NCBI RefSeq assembly: GCF_028823685.1
Contig: NZ_JAPEHZ010000004.1
Span: 1-64,000 of the forward strand
Source of the DNA: Tenacibaculum sp. L6
Lineage (GTDB): Bacteria > Bacteroidota > Bacteroidia > Flavobacteriales > Flavobacteriaceae
DNA: 64,000 nt
Direction of reading: 5' to 3'
In this document: positions 32,462-41,570 of the stretch, one piece after another
Numbering within the stretch: the first letter of the stretch is position 1
How the letters are laid out: each line of letters starts with the position of its first letter
Translations under genes and position numbers: made by a program
Notes under the pieces: model-generated
Database searches by the model: none
Seen by the model: only the letters and a program-made list of their open reading frames with translations
What the model was told of the DNA's origin: nothing

Positions 32462-33127
32462 TTATTTTACAGGGAAATCAAAAAAAGTTTTAGGGAAAGG
32501 TTCACCTCTAAGAGTAAAATGCCACCATTCTTTACTGTAAGACCTGAATCCATGTTTATTCATAACTTTTTGTAGTAATTGTCTGTTCTTTTTTTGTTGA
32601 TCAGAAAGACTATCATAAGCGATATGAGATGAAATTCCAAAGAAATCATACGGACTTCCCATGTCTAATTCTTCTCCAGTTTCTAAATTGATGATGGTAA
32701 GGTCAACAGTACTACCTCTTGAATGTCCAGATTTAGAAGAAATATATCCTTTTTTAAACAGATGGCGCTTGTTTATTTTTGGATAGTATTGCTGTTTCAT
32801 TAAAGTGTCGTTTACTATTCGAGCCCATTTTACAAAATGATTAACAGCTGTTTGTGGGCGATACGCATCGTAAATTTTTAAGCCTAAGTTTTTGGTAGCT
32901 AACTCATCTTGTACTTTTTTCAAAGCTTGAGCAGTAGGAGTGGTAGTAATCAATATATTTTCTTCGTATCCATTAACTGGAACCCCCATAAAGTTGTTGT
33001 TATGGCAATATCTTAAATCAGCTTGTATTGTGGGAGAAATATCGTTTATGTATGAAAAACCTTTAGGTAGGTTTTGTGATTGAACTCCTAAAGAAGATAG
33101 TAGTAAAAAAGTTAAAATCCATTTCAT
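32462..33127 (-). CDS. D-alanyl-D-alanine dipeptidase (VanX/DdpX, M15D)
   Basis: The 221-residue protein has a signal peptide (MKWILTFLLLSSLGVQSQ) and the zinc-binding motifs of the family: SGHSRGSTVDLTI (zinc His and Asp) and EWWHFTL (catalytic Glu and zinc His). These enzymes hydrolyse D-Ala-D-Ala in the periplasm, either recycling cell wall peptides or, in VanX, conferring vancomycin resistance. No vanH/vanA partner is present, so cell-wall recycling is the more likely role. It lies 21 bases after tsaD and shares its transcript. Confidence 0.92.
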   Translation of the reverse strand: MKWILTFLLLSSLGVQSQNLPKGFSYINDISPTIQADLRYCHNNNFMGVPVNGYEENILITTTPTAQALKKVQDELATKNLGLKIYDAYRPQTAVNHFVKWARIVNDTLMKQQYYPKINKRHLFKKGYISSKSGHSRGSTVDLTIINLETGEELDMGSPYDFFGISSHIAYDSLSDQQKKNRQLLQKVMNKHGFRSYSKEWWHFTLRGEPFPKTFFDFPVK

Positions 33128-33148
33128 AGAGTGAGGGTAAAAGGGGAG

Positions 33149-34177
33149 TTATTCTGTGACTTTTAAACGTGCTTGAGCGGTTACTGAAATATCAGAATAA
33201 TCATTGTTTAAATATTTTAAATATCCAGCAATAGCAATCATAGCTGCATTGTCTGTGGTGTATTCGAATTTAGGGATATAGGTTGTCCATCCCCAATGTT
33301 TTTGAGCTGTAGTTAATCGTTTTCTAATTTCAGAATTAGCAGAAACACCACCAGCTATAGCTATGTGTTTTATGCCTGTTTGTTTTACAGTATTTTTTAG
33401 TTTATCCATTAAAATTTCAATAATGGTATGTTGAATAGACGCACAAACATCGTGTAGATTTTCTTTAATGAAATCAGGATTTTCTTTTGTGTTTTTTTGA
33501 ATGAAGTATAAGATTCCTGTTTTCAATCCACTAAAACTAAATTCTAAATCCCCAACTTTTGGTTTGGTAAATTTGAAAGCTTTAGGGTTTCCTAATTGCG
33601 CGTATTTATCAATTAAAGGACCACCAGGGTAAGGTAAGCCTAATATTTTTGCAGACTTATCAAAAGCTTCACCAACAGCGTCATCAATCGTTTCTCCTAA
33701 AATTTCCATTTCAAAATGATTGGTGATTTTTACGATTTGAGTGTGACCTCCACTAATAGTTAAGCAAACAAAAGGAAAAGGAGGAATCTTACTACCTTCT
33801 TCTTCAATAAAATGTGCTAAAATATGCGCTTGCATGTGGTTTACATCTATTAAAGGAATGTTTAATCCTAAAGCTAAAGATTTAGCAAAAGAAGTTCCGA
33901 CAAGTAATGAACCCATAAGCCCAGGGCCACGAGTAAAAGCAATAGCATTTAAGTCATGTTTTGTAATACCTGCTTGCTCAATAGCCTGTTGAACTACAGG
34001 AACGATATTTTGTTGATGTGCTCTTGAAGCTAATTCAGGAACTACACCGCCGTATTTAGCGTGTACTTCTTGGTTAGCAACAACATTACTTAGTACTTTT
34101 CCGTTGCAAATTACTGAGGCACTTGTATCGTCACAAGAGCTTTCAATTCCTAAAATATAAACAGTTTTGTTACTCAA
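33149..34177 (-). CDS. tsaD: tRNA N6-adenosine threonylcarbamoyltransferase TsaD
   Basis: TsaD transfers the threonylcarbamoyl group to adenosine-37 of ANN-decoding tRNAs. This is the step before MtaB, whose gene is in the same window (1873). The 342-residue protein has the ASKHA fold with LGIESSCDDTS at the start and metal-binding H114 and H118 (NHMQAHI). It continues with CLTISGGHTQIV, PYPGGPLIDKYA and IAGGVSANSEIR, then the C-terminal TTDNAAMIAIAG. The length is typical. It is divergent from tamB. Confidence 0.97.
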   Translation of the reverse strand: MSNKTVYILGIESSCDDTSASVICNGKVLSNVVANQEVHAKYGGVVPELASRAHQQNIVPVVQQAIEQAGITKHDLNAIAFTRGPGLMGSLLVGTSFAKSLALGLNIPLIDVNHMQAHILAHFIEEEGSKIPPFPFVCLTISGGHTQIVKITNHFEMEILGETIDDAVGEAFDKSAKILGLPYPGGPLIDKYAQLGNPKAFKFTKPKVGDLEFSFSGLKTGILYFIQKNTKENPDFIKENLHDVCASIQHTIIEILMDKLKNTVKQTGIKHIAIAGGVSANSEIRKRLTTAQKHWGWTTYIPKFEYTTDNAAMIAIAGYLKYLNNDYSDISVTAQARLKVTE

Positions 34178-34197
34178 ATTATTTCGGATTTAGACTA

Positions 34198-34205
34198 CAA
34201 AAATA
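34198..34205 (-). promoter_or_regulatory. Candidate -7 box for tsaD
   Basis: The minus strand reads TATTTTTG, a perfect TANNTTTG, 20 bases before the tsaD ATG. A near-consensus box on the plus strand (CATTTTTG, 34259-34266) probably serves tamB. Confidence 0.45.
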
Positions 34206-34283
34206 TTGATATTACGTTAGATTTTCGTTAAAATCAATATTTCTTTAAAATAAGGCAACATTTTTGCAGTTTGCTGATTACTT

Positions 34284-37200
34284 TTGTTTATTAAGATTAT
34301 AAAAAGGGAAATCATTAAAAGAGTAGGTAACATAATAGGTAGAATACTAAAGTACACGCTGCTTTTTCTACTCTTGCTTTTTATTTTGTTATCGCTTCCT
34401 TTTGTGCAAAGTAAAATAGCCAAGCAAGCTACAAATTGGGTAAACAAAGAGTTTAATACGAATATTGTAGTAAAACGAATAGATTTATCTTGGTTAGGTA
34501 AAGTTCAATTAAAAGAAATTGAAATTAGAGACCATCATAAAGATACCCTCATTTTTGTTAATAAACTAAGTACTTCTCTGTCGAATGTAAAGCGGATATT
34601 AGATAATAAAGTAGACTTAGGTGAAGCGTCTTTAACGGGAGTTCATTTTTATATGAAAACCTATAAAGGAGAGAAAAATGATAACATGTCTATTTTTATT
34701 GAAAGCTTTGAAGATGGTAAGCCTAGAGACAGTTTAGCAACTCCTTTTATTCTTAAAAGTGAAAAAATCGCTTTGGAAGATTTGACTTTTAAACTGATGG
34801 ATGAAAATAAAAGCGAATTACTTCAATTTGCAGCGTATGATGGAGGAGGAGAATTACAAGATTTTTCTATTATAGGACCAGATGTTTCTGCAAAAATTAG
34901 AAATCTACATTTTACAGAGAATAGAGGAATAAATATATCTAATCTATCCACGGATTTTACGTACACAAAATCATCAATGGATTTTGCAGAAACAGTACTT
35001 GAAACAGATAATGAAACCAAGTTACAAGCAGGGATAAAATTTACCTATGACAGAAAAGACTTCGTGAACTTTAACGACAAAGTAAAAATTAAAGCGAAGT
35101 TTCAAGAAAGTACGATATCGGTTAAAGACTTGAATAAACTCTATAATGAAATTGGTGGGAATGATTTTCTGTATCTGAGCGGAAGTATTAATGGGGTTCT
35201 TAATAATTTTAGTGCACATAGTGTTCGAATACATTCTAAAGGAGGTATGCGAATTATTGGCGATATGGGATTTGTTAATTCCTTTAATACTGATAGAGGT
35301 TTTGTTTTTGATGCAGATTTAGAAAACCTTACAGCAAATTATCATCAATTAAGAAATGTACTTCCGAATTTATTAGGTAAGACATTACCAACAGAATTTC
35401 AGCGATTAGGCGCTTTTACAATGAATGGTTTGGTAAAAGTAACTCCAGATCAAATGGATGCTACTTTGTCGGTAAAATCTGAAATAGGAACTGCTATCTC
35501 AGACCTTCAATTAACCAATATAGATAATATAGATAATGCTGAATACACCGGTGAAATTGAGTTTAAGAACTTTGATTTAGGAGTTTTTGCAAACGATCCT
35601 GTGCTAGGAACGGTATCATTAAAAGCTGATGTAAATGGAAGTGGATTTAATGTAGAGAATGTAAATACTATTATCATAGGAAAAGTAACTAGCTTGTATT
35701 TTAATAATTATGAATACAAGAATTTACTGGTGAACGGACAGTTTCAAAATAAAAAGTTTGATGGATTATTAAATGCTGAGGACGATAATTTTAAATTGAA
35801 TTTTGAAGGATTGGCAGATTTTTCATCAGAAATAAATAAGTTTGATTTTATAGCAAATGTCGATAGGGTTGATTTGAAAAAAACAAATCTGTTTACAAGA
35901 GATAGTATTGCTGTGTTAAAAGGAAATATCAATTTGAATATTTCAGGAAACACTTTTGATGATATTGTAGGTAAGGCAACGTTTAAAAACTTGGTGTATA
36001 CAAATCAAAAACAGAGTTATCCTTTTAAGAGTTTTGAAGTAAATTCATCGGTAAAAGATAGTATTAAAACGATAGAAGTAAATTCTGAAGATATTGTAAA
36101 AGGAGAGTTAAGAGGAAAATTTTCTTTTGAAGAATTATTACCGATAACTCAAAATGCATTGGGTAGTGTGTATACGAACTATCGTCCGCACGAAGTAGCT
36201 CCAAATCAATTTTTAGATTTTGATTTTACTATTTATAATCAAATTATCGATATCTTTTTACCTAGCATTTCAATAGGTAGCAATACGCGATTAAAAGGAA
36301 GAATCAATTCTGATAAAAACTCCTTAAAACTTACATTTGAATCGCCTGAAATTAACGCTTACAAGAATATAATTGAAGGAGTTGTTTTAAGGTTAGACAA
36401 TAAAAATCCATTATATAATACCCACCTAACAGCCAATAAAATTAATACAAAGTATTATAATATTGAAAAGCTCAACTTGTTAAACCGTACTCAAAACGAT
36501 ACACTGTTTTTTAAATCGGTTTTTAAAGGAGGTAAAGATTATGCAGAGAGTTTTAATTTAGATTTCTTTTACACGATTAATGAACTTCAAAAATCGGTTG
36601 TAGGAATTCAAAAATCAACCTTACACTATAGAGGGTTTGATTGGGTTGTGAATCCAAACGATGATAAAAATAACAAAGTAACTTTTGATTTACGAAAAGA
36701 CGATTTTAACATTAGTCCATTTGTATTTAAATCAGGAGAGCAACGAATAGATTTCAAAGGAATTGTAAAGGATAGTACTTATAAAGATTTACACGCCAAC
36801 TTTGATAAAGTAAAATTAGGTAGTTTTTTACAACCTATAGATAGTTTGAAGTTAGATGGAAAGTTAAACGGAAACCTAGAGTACAAACAAGATCAAGAAA
36901 CGATAACACCTAAAGGAAATCTATATATAGAAGACTTTTTTATTAATGATTACTCCCAAGGAAATCTAGCTTTAAATGTTATAGGAAACAACTCGTATGA
37001 AAAATATAATGTTGATCTTACTTTAGAAAATGACAATGCTAAAAGTATTTCAGCAACGGGAGGGGTAGATTTTTCAGGAGAAAGACCAACGATAGATTTA
37101 GAAATCTATCTAAAAGAATATGATATAGCAGCTTTTAGCCCTTTAGGAGAAGATGTTTTATCTAAGTTGAGAGGAAAAGTAACAGGAGATTTTACAGCGA

Positions 37201-38765
37201 GGGGTTATTTAGGGAGTCCAGATTTACAAGGAGAACTTAATTTTGAAAATGCAGGATTGGCATTTCCTTATTTAAACGTAGATTTTGACTTAAAAGGAAA
37301 CTCTAATGTTGTCTTAGAAGGACAAGAATTTGTTTTCAAAGATATTATTCTTGAAGATACAAAATATCTAACACAAGGAGATTTATCAGGAAGTATAGCG
37401 CATCAAAATTTTAAAGAATGGTATTTGAATTTTGATATCAATACCAGAAATTTATTAGTGCTAGACACACAAGAAAAAGAAGAGTCTCAATACTACGGAA
37501 CAGGTTTTTTAGATGGAGAAGCTAAAATTAGAGGACTTACAAGTAATTTAAATATTGACGTAAATGGTAGAACCAACAAAGGAACCTTATTCGTAATACC
37601 TTTAAGTGATGTTAAAACGATAGATAATTATAAGCTAATTCGATTTAAAACAGGAGAAGAAGGAGAAGAAACCAAAGGAAGAATAATTAAAGATATTAAA
37701 GGGTTAGATTTAAACTTAAATTTAGCGGTAACGAAAGATGCTGTTGCGCAAGTAGTAATAGATAAAGTTTCTGGAAGTGAGTTAAAAGGTAGTGGAGAAG
37801 GGAATTTATTTATAGATATTGATACCCGAGGTAAGTTTAATATGTTTGGAGACTTCACGGTAGATAATGGTTTTTATAACTTTAAGTACGCAGGAATCAC
37901 CAAGCCATTTATAGTACAAAAAGGAGGAACGATTTCATGGAATGGAGATCCTTATGATGCAGAATTAGATATTACTGCAGTATATAGAACTAAGGCGAAT
38001 CCAGCCCAATTGTTAGATAATATCAATTCCAACCGTAAAATTCCTATCGATTTATACACAAAAATTACTGGTGGTTTATTTAGCTCAACACAAGAGTTCG
38101 ATATTAAAATACCTAATGCGAATTCAACGGTAACTTCAGAGTTAGAGTTTATTCTAAATGAAAATGACTTGAACACTAAAATGCAGCATTTTTCATTCTT
38201 ACTAGCTTTTGGAACATTCTATAATGCGGATGCAATTGGAAATAGTGCAAGTGCAGGAATAGCAGGAACAGCATCAGGAATTGCCTCGAGTATATTAACA
38301 AATATGTTAAATAGTGATGGAAATAAGTTCCAATTAGGAGTAGGGTATACACAAGGAGATAGAGGTGAGGTAGATAATCTTAATTCAGATGATCAAGTTG
38401 ATATTTCTGTTTCTACGCAATTAAGTGATGGAGTTTTAGTAAATGGTAAGGTTGGTGTACCAGTAGGAACAAATACCCAAACTAGTGTTGTAGGTGAGGT
38501 AAAAATTGAGGTGTTGTTAAATGAAGAAGGAAATTTAAGAGGTACCGTTTTTAACCGTCAAAATGAAGTACAATATTCTACCGAAGAAGAAGGATATACG
38601 CAAGGAGTAGGTATTTCGTATCAAGTTAATTTTAATAACTTGCGCCAGTTAGGAAGAAAACTAGGGTTGAACAAAAAAAGAGAAAAGAAAGACACTATAA
38701 AAGACAGTATTCAACCAAAAAAGAAAAAAGGATTGATCAACTTTAAGTCTAAAGAAGAAAAATAA
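34284..38765 (+). CDS. TamB-like translocation/assembly module protein (AsmA family)
   Basis: This 1493-residue protein has one N-terminal transmembrane helix (about 28-48) and a very long periplasmic beta-rich region. It ends in the conserved TamB C-terminal domain (GTISWNGDPYDAELDITAVY and STVTSELEFILNEND). By family knowledge it bridges inner and outer membranes and moves phospholipids or helps outer-membrane protein assembly with a TamA-like barrel. No ATG is available in the first part; the start is probably TTG at 34284. The C-terminal tail is Lys-rich. It heads a plus-strand series with DUF368 genes, aroE and a DUF349 protein. Confidence 0.92.
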   Translation: MFIKIIKREIIKRVGNIIGRILKYTLLFLLLLFILLSLPFVQSKIAKQATNWVNKEFNTNIVVKRIDLSWLGKVQLKEIEIRDHHKDTLIFVNKLSTSLSNVKRILDNKVDLGEASLTGVHFYMKTYKGEKNDNMSIFIESFEDGKPRDSLATPFILKSEKIALEDLTFKLMDENKSELLQFAAYDGGGELQDFSIIGPDVSAKIRNLHFTENRGINISNLSTDFTYTKSSMDFAETVLETDNETKLQAGIKFTYDRKDFVNFNDKVKIKAKFQESTISVKDLNKLYNEIGGNDFLYLSGSINGVLNNFSAHSVRIHSKGGMRIIGDMGFVNSFNTDRGFVFDADLENLTANYHQLRNVLPNLLGKTLPTEFQRLGAFTMNGLVKVTPDQMDATLSVKSEIGTAISDLQLTNIDNIDNAEYTGEIEFKNFDLGVFANDPVLGTVSLKADVNGSGFNVENVNTIIIGKVTSLYFNNYEYKNLLVNGQFQNKKFDGLLNAEDDNFKLNFEGLADFSSEINKFDFIANVDRVDLKKTNLFTRDSIAVLKGNINLNISGNTFDDIVGKATFKNLVYTNQKQSYPFKSFEVNSSVKDSIKTIEVNSEDIVKGELRGKFSFEELLPITQNALGSVYTNYRPHEVAPNQFLDFDFTIYNQIIDIFLPSISIGSNTRLKGRINSDKNSLKLTFESPEINAYKNIIEGVVLRLDNKNPLYNTHLTANKINTKYYNIEKLNLLNRTQNDTLFFKSVFKGGKDYAESFNLDFFYTINELQKSVVGIQKSTLHYRGFDWVVNPNDDKNNKVTFDLRKDDFNISPFVFKSGEQRIDFKGIVKDSTYKDLHANFDKVKLGSFLQPIDSLKLDGKLNGNLEYKQDQETITPKGNLYIEDFFINDYSQGNLALNVIGNNSYEKYNVDLTLENDNAKSISATGGVDFSGERPTIDLEIYLKEYDIAAFSPLGEDVLSKLRGKVTGDFTARGYLGSPDLQGELNFENAGLAFPYLNVDFDLKGNSNVVLEGQEFVFKDIILEDTKYLTQGDLSGSIAHQNFKEWYLNFDINTRNLLVLDTQEKEESQYYGTGFLDGEAKIRGLTSNLNIDVNGRTNKGTLFVIPLSDVKTIDNYKLIRFKTGEEGEETKGRIIKDIKGLDLNLNLAVTKDAVAQVVIDKVSGSELKGSGEGNLFIDIDTRGKFNMFGDFTVDNGFYNFKYAGITKPFIVQKGGTISWNGDPYDAELDITAVYRTKANPAQLLDNINSNRKIPIDLYTKITGGLFSSTQEFDIKIPNANSTVTSELEFILNENDLNTKMQHFSFLLAFGTFYNADAIGNSASAGIAGTASGIASSILTNMLNSDGNKFQLGVGYTQGDRGEVDNLNSDDQVDISVSTQLSDGVLVNGKVGVPVGTNTQTSVVGEVKIEVLLNEEGNLRGTVFNRQNEVQYSTEEEGYTQGVGISYQVNFNNLRQLGRKLGLNKKREKKDTIKDSIQPKKKKGLINFKSKEEK

Positions 38766-38777
38766 CCAAACAATTTT

Positions 38778-39701
38778 ATGAGTAGAACAGTAAAAGATTA
38801 CATGGTAATCATGTTGAAAGGAATTGCCATGGGAGCTGCTGATGTTGTTCCTGGAGTTTCAGGAGGTACAATTGCATTTATTTCGGGTATTTATGAAGAA
38901 CTGCTGGGAACTATCAGTAACATCAATCTAAAATTATTAAAAACGTTAAAAGGAGAAGGATTAAAAGCGGCATGGAAACAAGCTAATGGAAACTTTTTAG
39001 CAGCACTTTTAACAGGGGTTTTTATTAGTATTGTTTCATTAGCGAAAGTATTATCTTGGTTATTAACGAACCATCCAATTTTAGTGTGGTCTTTTTTCTT
39101 CGGATTGGTATTAGCAAGTGTTATTTATATTGCAAAGCAAGTAACACAATGGAACGTTTTATCAGGAGTTTTACTAATTGTGGGAGCAATTGTAGCTTAC
39201 TATATCACTACATTAAATCCGTTAGTTTCTGAACATTCTTCTATGTCGTTTATGTTCTTAGCAGGAGCAATAGCAATTTGTGCGATGATTTTACCAGGTA
39301 TTTCAGGATCCTTTATTTTGGTGCTTTTAGGAGCGTATAAACCTGTTTTAGCAGCTGTAAATAATCGAGATTTAACAACGATAGCAGTTGTAGGGGTTGG
39401 AGCAATTGTTGGATTATTATCTTTTTCAAGGGTTTTAAAATATTTATTTGCTAATTATAAAAACTACACGTTGGTCGTATTGACAGGCTTTATTATTGGT
39501 TCATTAAATAAGATTTGGCCATGGAAAAAAGTGTTGACCTATCGTACAAACTCACATGGAGAGCAAGTTCCGCTTAATGAATTGTCAATTTCGCCATTTT
39601 CTTTTGAAGGAGATCCGCAATTAATGTATTCAGTTTTATTAGCGTTAATAGGTTTCGGATTGATATTATTACTCGAAAAATTAGCAGTAGAAAAGCAATA
39701 G
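38778..39701 (+). CDS. DUF368 membrane protein, undecaprenyl-phosphate transporter homologue
   Basis: The 307-residue protein has about eight helices in two inverted halves. Each half carries a DUF368 hallmark: MGAADVVPGVSGGTIAFISG at about 18-37 and MILPGISGSFILVLLGAY in the middle. DUF368 proteins (PopT) are established undecaprenyl-phosphate translocases that return the lipid carrier to the inner leaflet for cell wall and glycan synthesis. It starts 12 bases after tamB and is followed by a paralogue. Confidence 0.9.
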   Translation: MSRTVKDYMVIMLKGIAMGAADVVPGVSGGTIAFISGIYEELLGTISNINLKLLKTLKGEGLKAAWKQANGNFLAALLTGVFISIVSLAKVLSWLLTNHPILVWSFFFGLVLASVIYIAKQVTQWNVLSGVLLIVGAIVAYYITTLNPLVSEHSSMSFMFLAGAIAICAMILPGISGSFILVLLGAYKPVLAAVNNRDLTTIAVVGVGAIVGLLSFSRVLKYLFANYKNYTLVVLTGFIIGSLNKIWPWKKVLTYRTNSHGEQVPLNELSISPFSFEGDPQLMYSVLLALIGFGLILLLEKLAVEKQ

Positions 39702-39734
39702 AAAATAAGTAACTTAGCGTTCTAATCAAATAAT

Positions 39735-40742
39735 ATGTATAAAGAGCGTACGCTACTACAAAAAATCCATCTTTTTTTAAAAGGCTTAATCATGGGAGGT
39801 GCCAACAAAGTACCAGGGGTTTCTGGTGGTATGGTAGCCTTTGTTATGGGGTTTTATGAAGAGCTTATTTATACATTTCAAAGAATAAACGGTAAAGCTT
39901 TTAAACTGCTTTTTAATGGTAGGTTTAAAAGCTTTGCAGATTATACCAACTTACAGTTTTTAGTATGGGTAATGGCTGGAAGTATGTTTAGCTACTTTAG
40001 CGTTTCTTTGGTACTAGATTATTTTCTAAAAAATTACGAGTTATATGTTTGGTCATGGTTCTTTGGAATGATCATAGGCTCAATTTATTACATTTCAAAA
40101 GACTTTGGTGATTGGAAGCTTAAAACAGTAATTGGTTTACTCATTGGTGCTACAGTAGGTATGTCTATTAGTTTTATGACGCCAGCAACAGAAAACGATA
40201 ACTTATGGTTTGTGTTTGTGTGCGGAATTATTGGTGTTTCAGGAATGACATTACCGGGATTGTCAGGATCCTTTATTCTGATATTACTAGGGAATTATGT
40301 GTTGTTGTTGGTGGATAGTGTAAACGTTTTAGGAAACGTAATTACGAACTTAATTTCGGGTAATTTTGAAGTGTTGCAAGATGAGGTTAAAGTAAAATAC
40401 TTAAAAATAATAGCAGTTTTTACTGCGGGTTCAGCATTCGGATTGGTTTCTATTTCACATGTGTTAGGATACGTTTTAAAAAGATGGCACCAGATTGTAA
40501 CAGCAATTATTATCGGATTTATAACAGGATCTCTAGGGGTTGTTTGGCCTTGGAAAAAAACAATATATAAAACGGATGGAGCTTCTTTTTTGTTAGATCA
40601 GAACGGAAATAAGATCATCGAAAACTACCAAAGATTTATTCCTAATTTTAACAATCAAGAAACATGGATTTCAACAGGATTCATTATTATTGGAATCTCA
40701 TTAATCTTAATTATTGATTTTTATGACAGAAAAAGAAAATAA
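39735..40742 (+). CDS. DUF368 membrane protein, second copy
   Basis: The 335-residue protein carries the same hallmarks as its neighbour, GGANKVPGVSGGMVAFVMG near the N-terminus and MTLPGLSGSFILILLGNY in the middle. It also has a longer C-terminal loop with WPWKKTIYKTDGASF, similar to the WPWKKVLTYRTNSH of the first copy. The two are tandem duplicates that have diverged, possibly with different polyprenyl-phosphate or growth-condition roles. Its end overlaps the aroE start. Confidence 0.9.
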   Translation: MYKERTLLQKIHLFLKGLIMGGANKVPGVSGGMVAFVMGFYEELIYTFQRINGKAFKLLFNGRFKSFADYTNLQFLVWVMAGSMFSYFSVSLVLDYFLKNYELYVWSWFFGMIIGSIYYISKDFGDWKLKTVIGLLIGATVGMSISFMTPATENDNLWFVFVCGIIGVSGMTLPGLSGSFILILLGNYVLLLVDSVNVLGNVITNLISGNFEVLQDEVKVKYLKIIAVFTAGSAFGLVSISHVLGYVLKRWHQIVTAIIIGFITGSLGVVWPWKKTIYKTDGASFLLDQNGNKIIENYQRFIPNFNNQETWISTGFIIIGISLILIIDFYDRKRK

Positions 40743-41484
40743 GCATTTGTATGCTTTAGTAGGAAGAAATATTTCCTACTCATTTTCTCGTGGATATTTT
40801 ACAGAAAAATTTGAAAAATTAGACTTAGAAGATCATAAGTACATCAATTTTGATATTCAATCAATACATGAACTTCCTCAAAAGATAAAAGAAAATAAAA
40901 AAAGGTTAAAAGGAATGAATGTTACCATTCCTTATAAACTAGAAGTTTTTAATTTTTTAGATAGGATTGATAAAAAAGCGTTGAAGGTTGGTGCAGTAAA
41001 CACTATAAAAATTTCTAAAAAGGGAAGATTAAAAGGATACAATACCGACGTATACGGGTTTAAAAAATCACTAAAACCATTACTGAAAAAGAATCATAAA
41101 AAAGCATTGATTCTAGGAACAGGCGGAGCAGCTAAAGCTGTAGCCTTTGTGCTTGAAATGTTAGAAATTAAATACAAACAAGTTTCTAGAGCTCCAGAAG
41201 GTAAAAAGCAAATTTCTTATAGTGATATTACTGAAGAAATGATGAACTCATATCATCTAATTGTAAACTGTACACCATTAGGAACACATCCGAATGTAGA
41301 AAATTGTCCTGATATTCCTTACGAGTTTATTTCAGAAAAACACTTGTTATACGATTTAATATACAATCCGGCAGAAACTACCTTTTTGAAGAAAGGAAAA
41401 GAAAAAGGAGCAATTATAAAAAACGGATTAGAAATGTTAGAGCTTCAAGCCGAAAAAGCTTGGAAAATATGGAATGAGGACTAA
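40723..41484 (+). CDS. aroE: Shikimate dehydrogenase
   Basis: AroE reduces 3-dehydroshikimate to shikimate with NADPH. The start at 40723 gives MTEKENKHLYALVGRNISYS, whose shikimate-binding SYSFSRGY replaces the common SxSxSP pattern. The 253-residue protein has GMNVTIPYK with the catalytic Lys, NTD in KGYNTDVYGF, the nucleotide motif LGTGGAAKAVAF and IVNCTPLGTHP. The ATG lies 20 bases inside the second DUF368 gene. A slightly earlier in-frame start (40714) is possible. Confidence 0.93.
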   Translation: MTEKENKHLYALVGRNISYSFSRGYFTEKFEKLDLEDHKYINFDIQSIHELPQKIKENKKRLKGMNVTIPYKLEVFNFLDRIDKKALKVGAVNTIKISKKGRLKGYNTDVYGFKKSLKPLLKKNHKKALILGTGGAAKAVAFVLEMLEIKYKQVSRAPEGKKQISYSDITEEMMNSYHLIVNCTPLGTHPNVENCPDIPYEFISEKHLLYDLIYNPAETTFLKKGKEKGAIIKNGLEMLELQAEKAWKIWNED

Positions 41485-41570
41485 TCCTTTAAAATCGAAA
41501 ATAAAATTTGCTATTATATTAGAATCCGTATCTTTATAATCTAAATCAAAGGAACTTAAACATTGTAGAT

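Noticed and set aside
32462-33127. Vancomycin resistance cluster suggested by a VanX-like gene
   Set aside because: No vanH, vanA, vanR or vanS homologue is nearby, and the enzyme is exported and cotranscribed with tsaD.
34823-38176. Minus-strand frames inside tamB
   Set aside because: They are antisense shadows of a long gene; none has a start site or motif.
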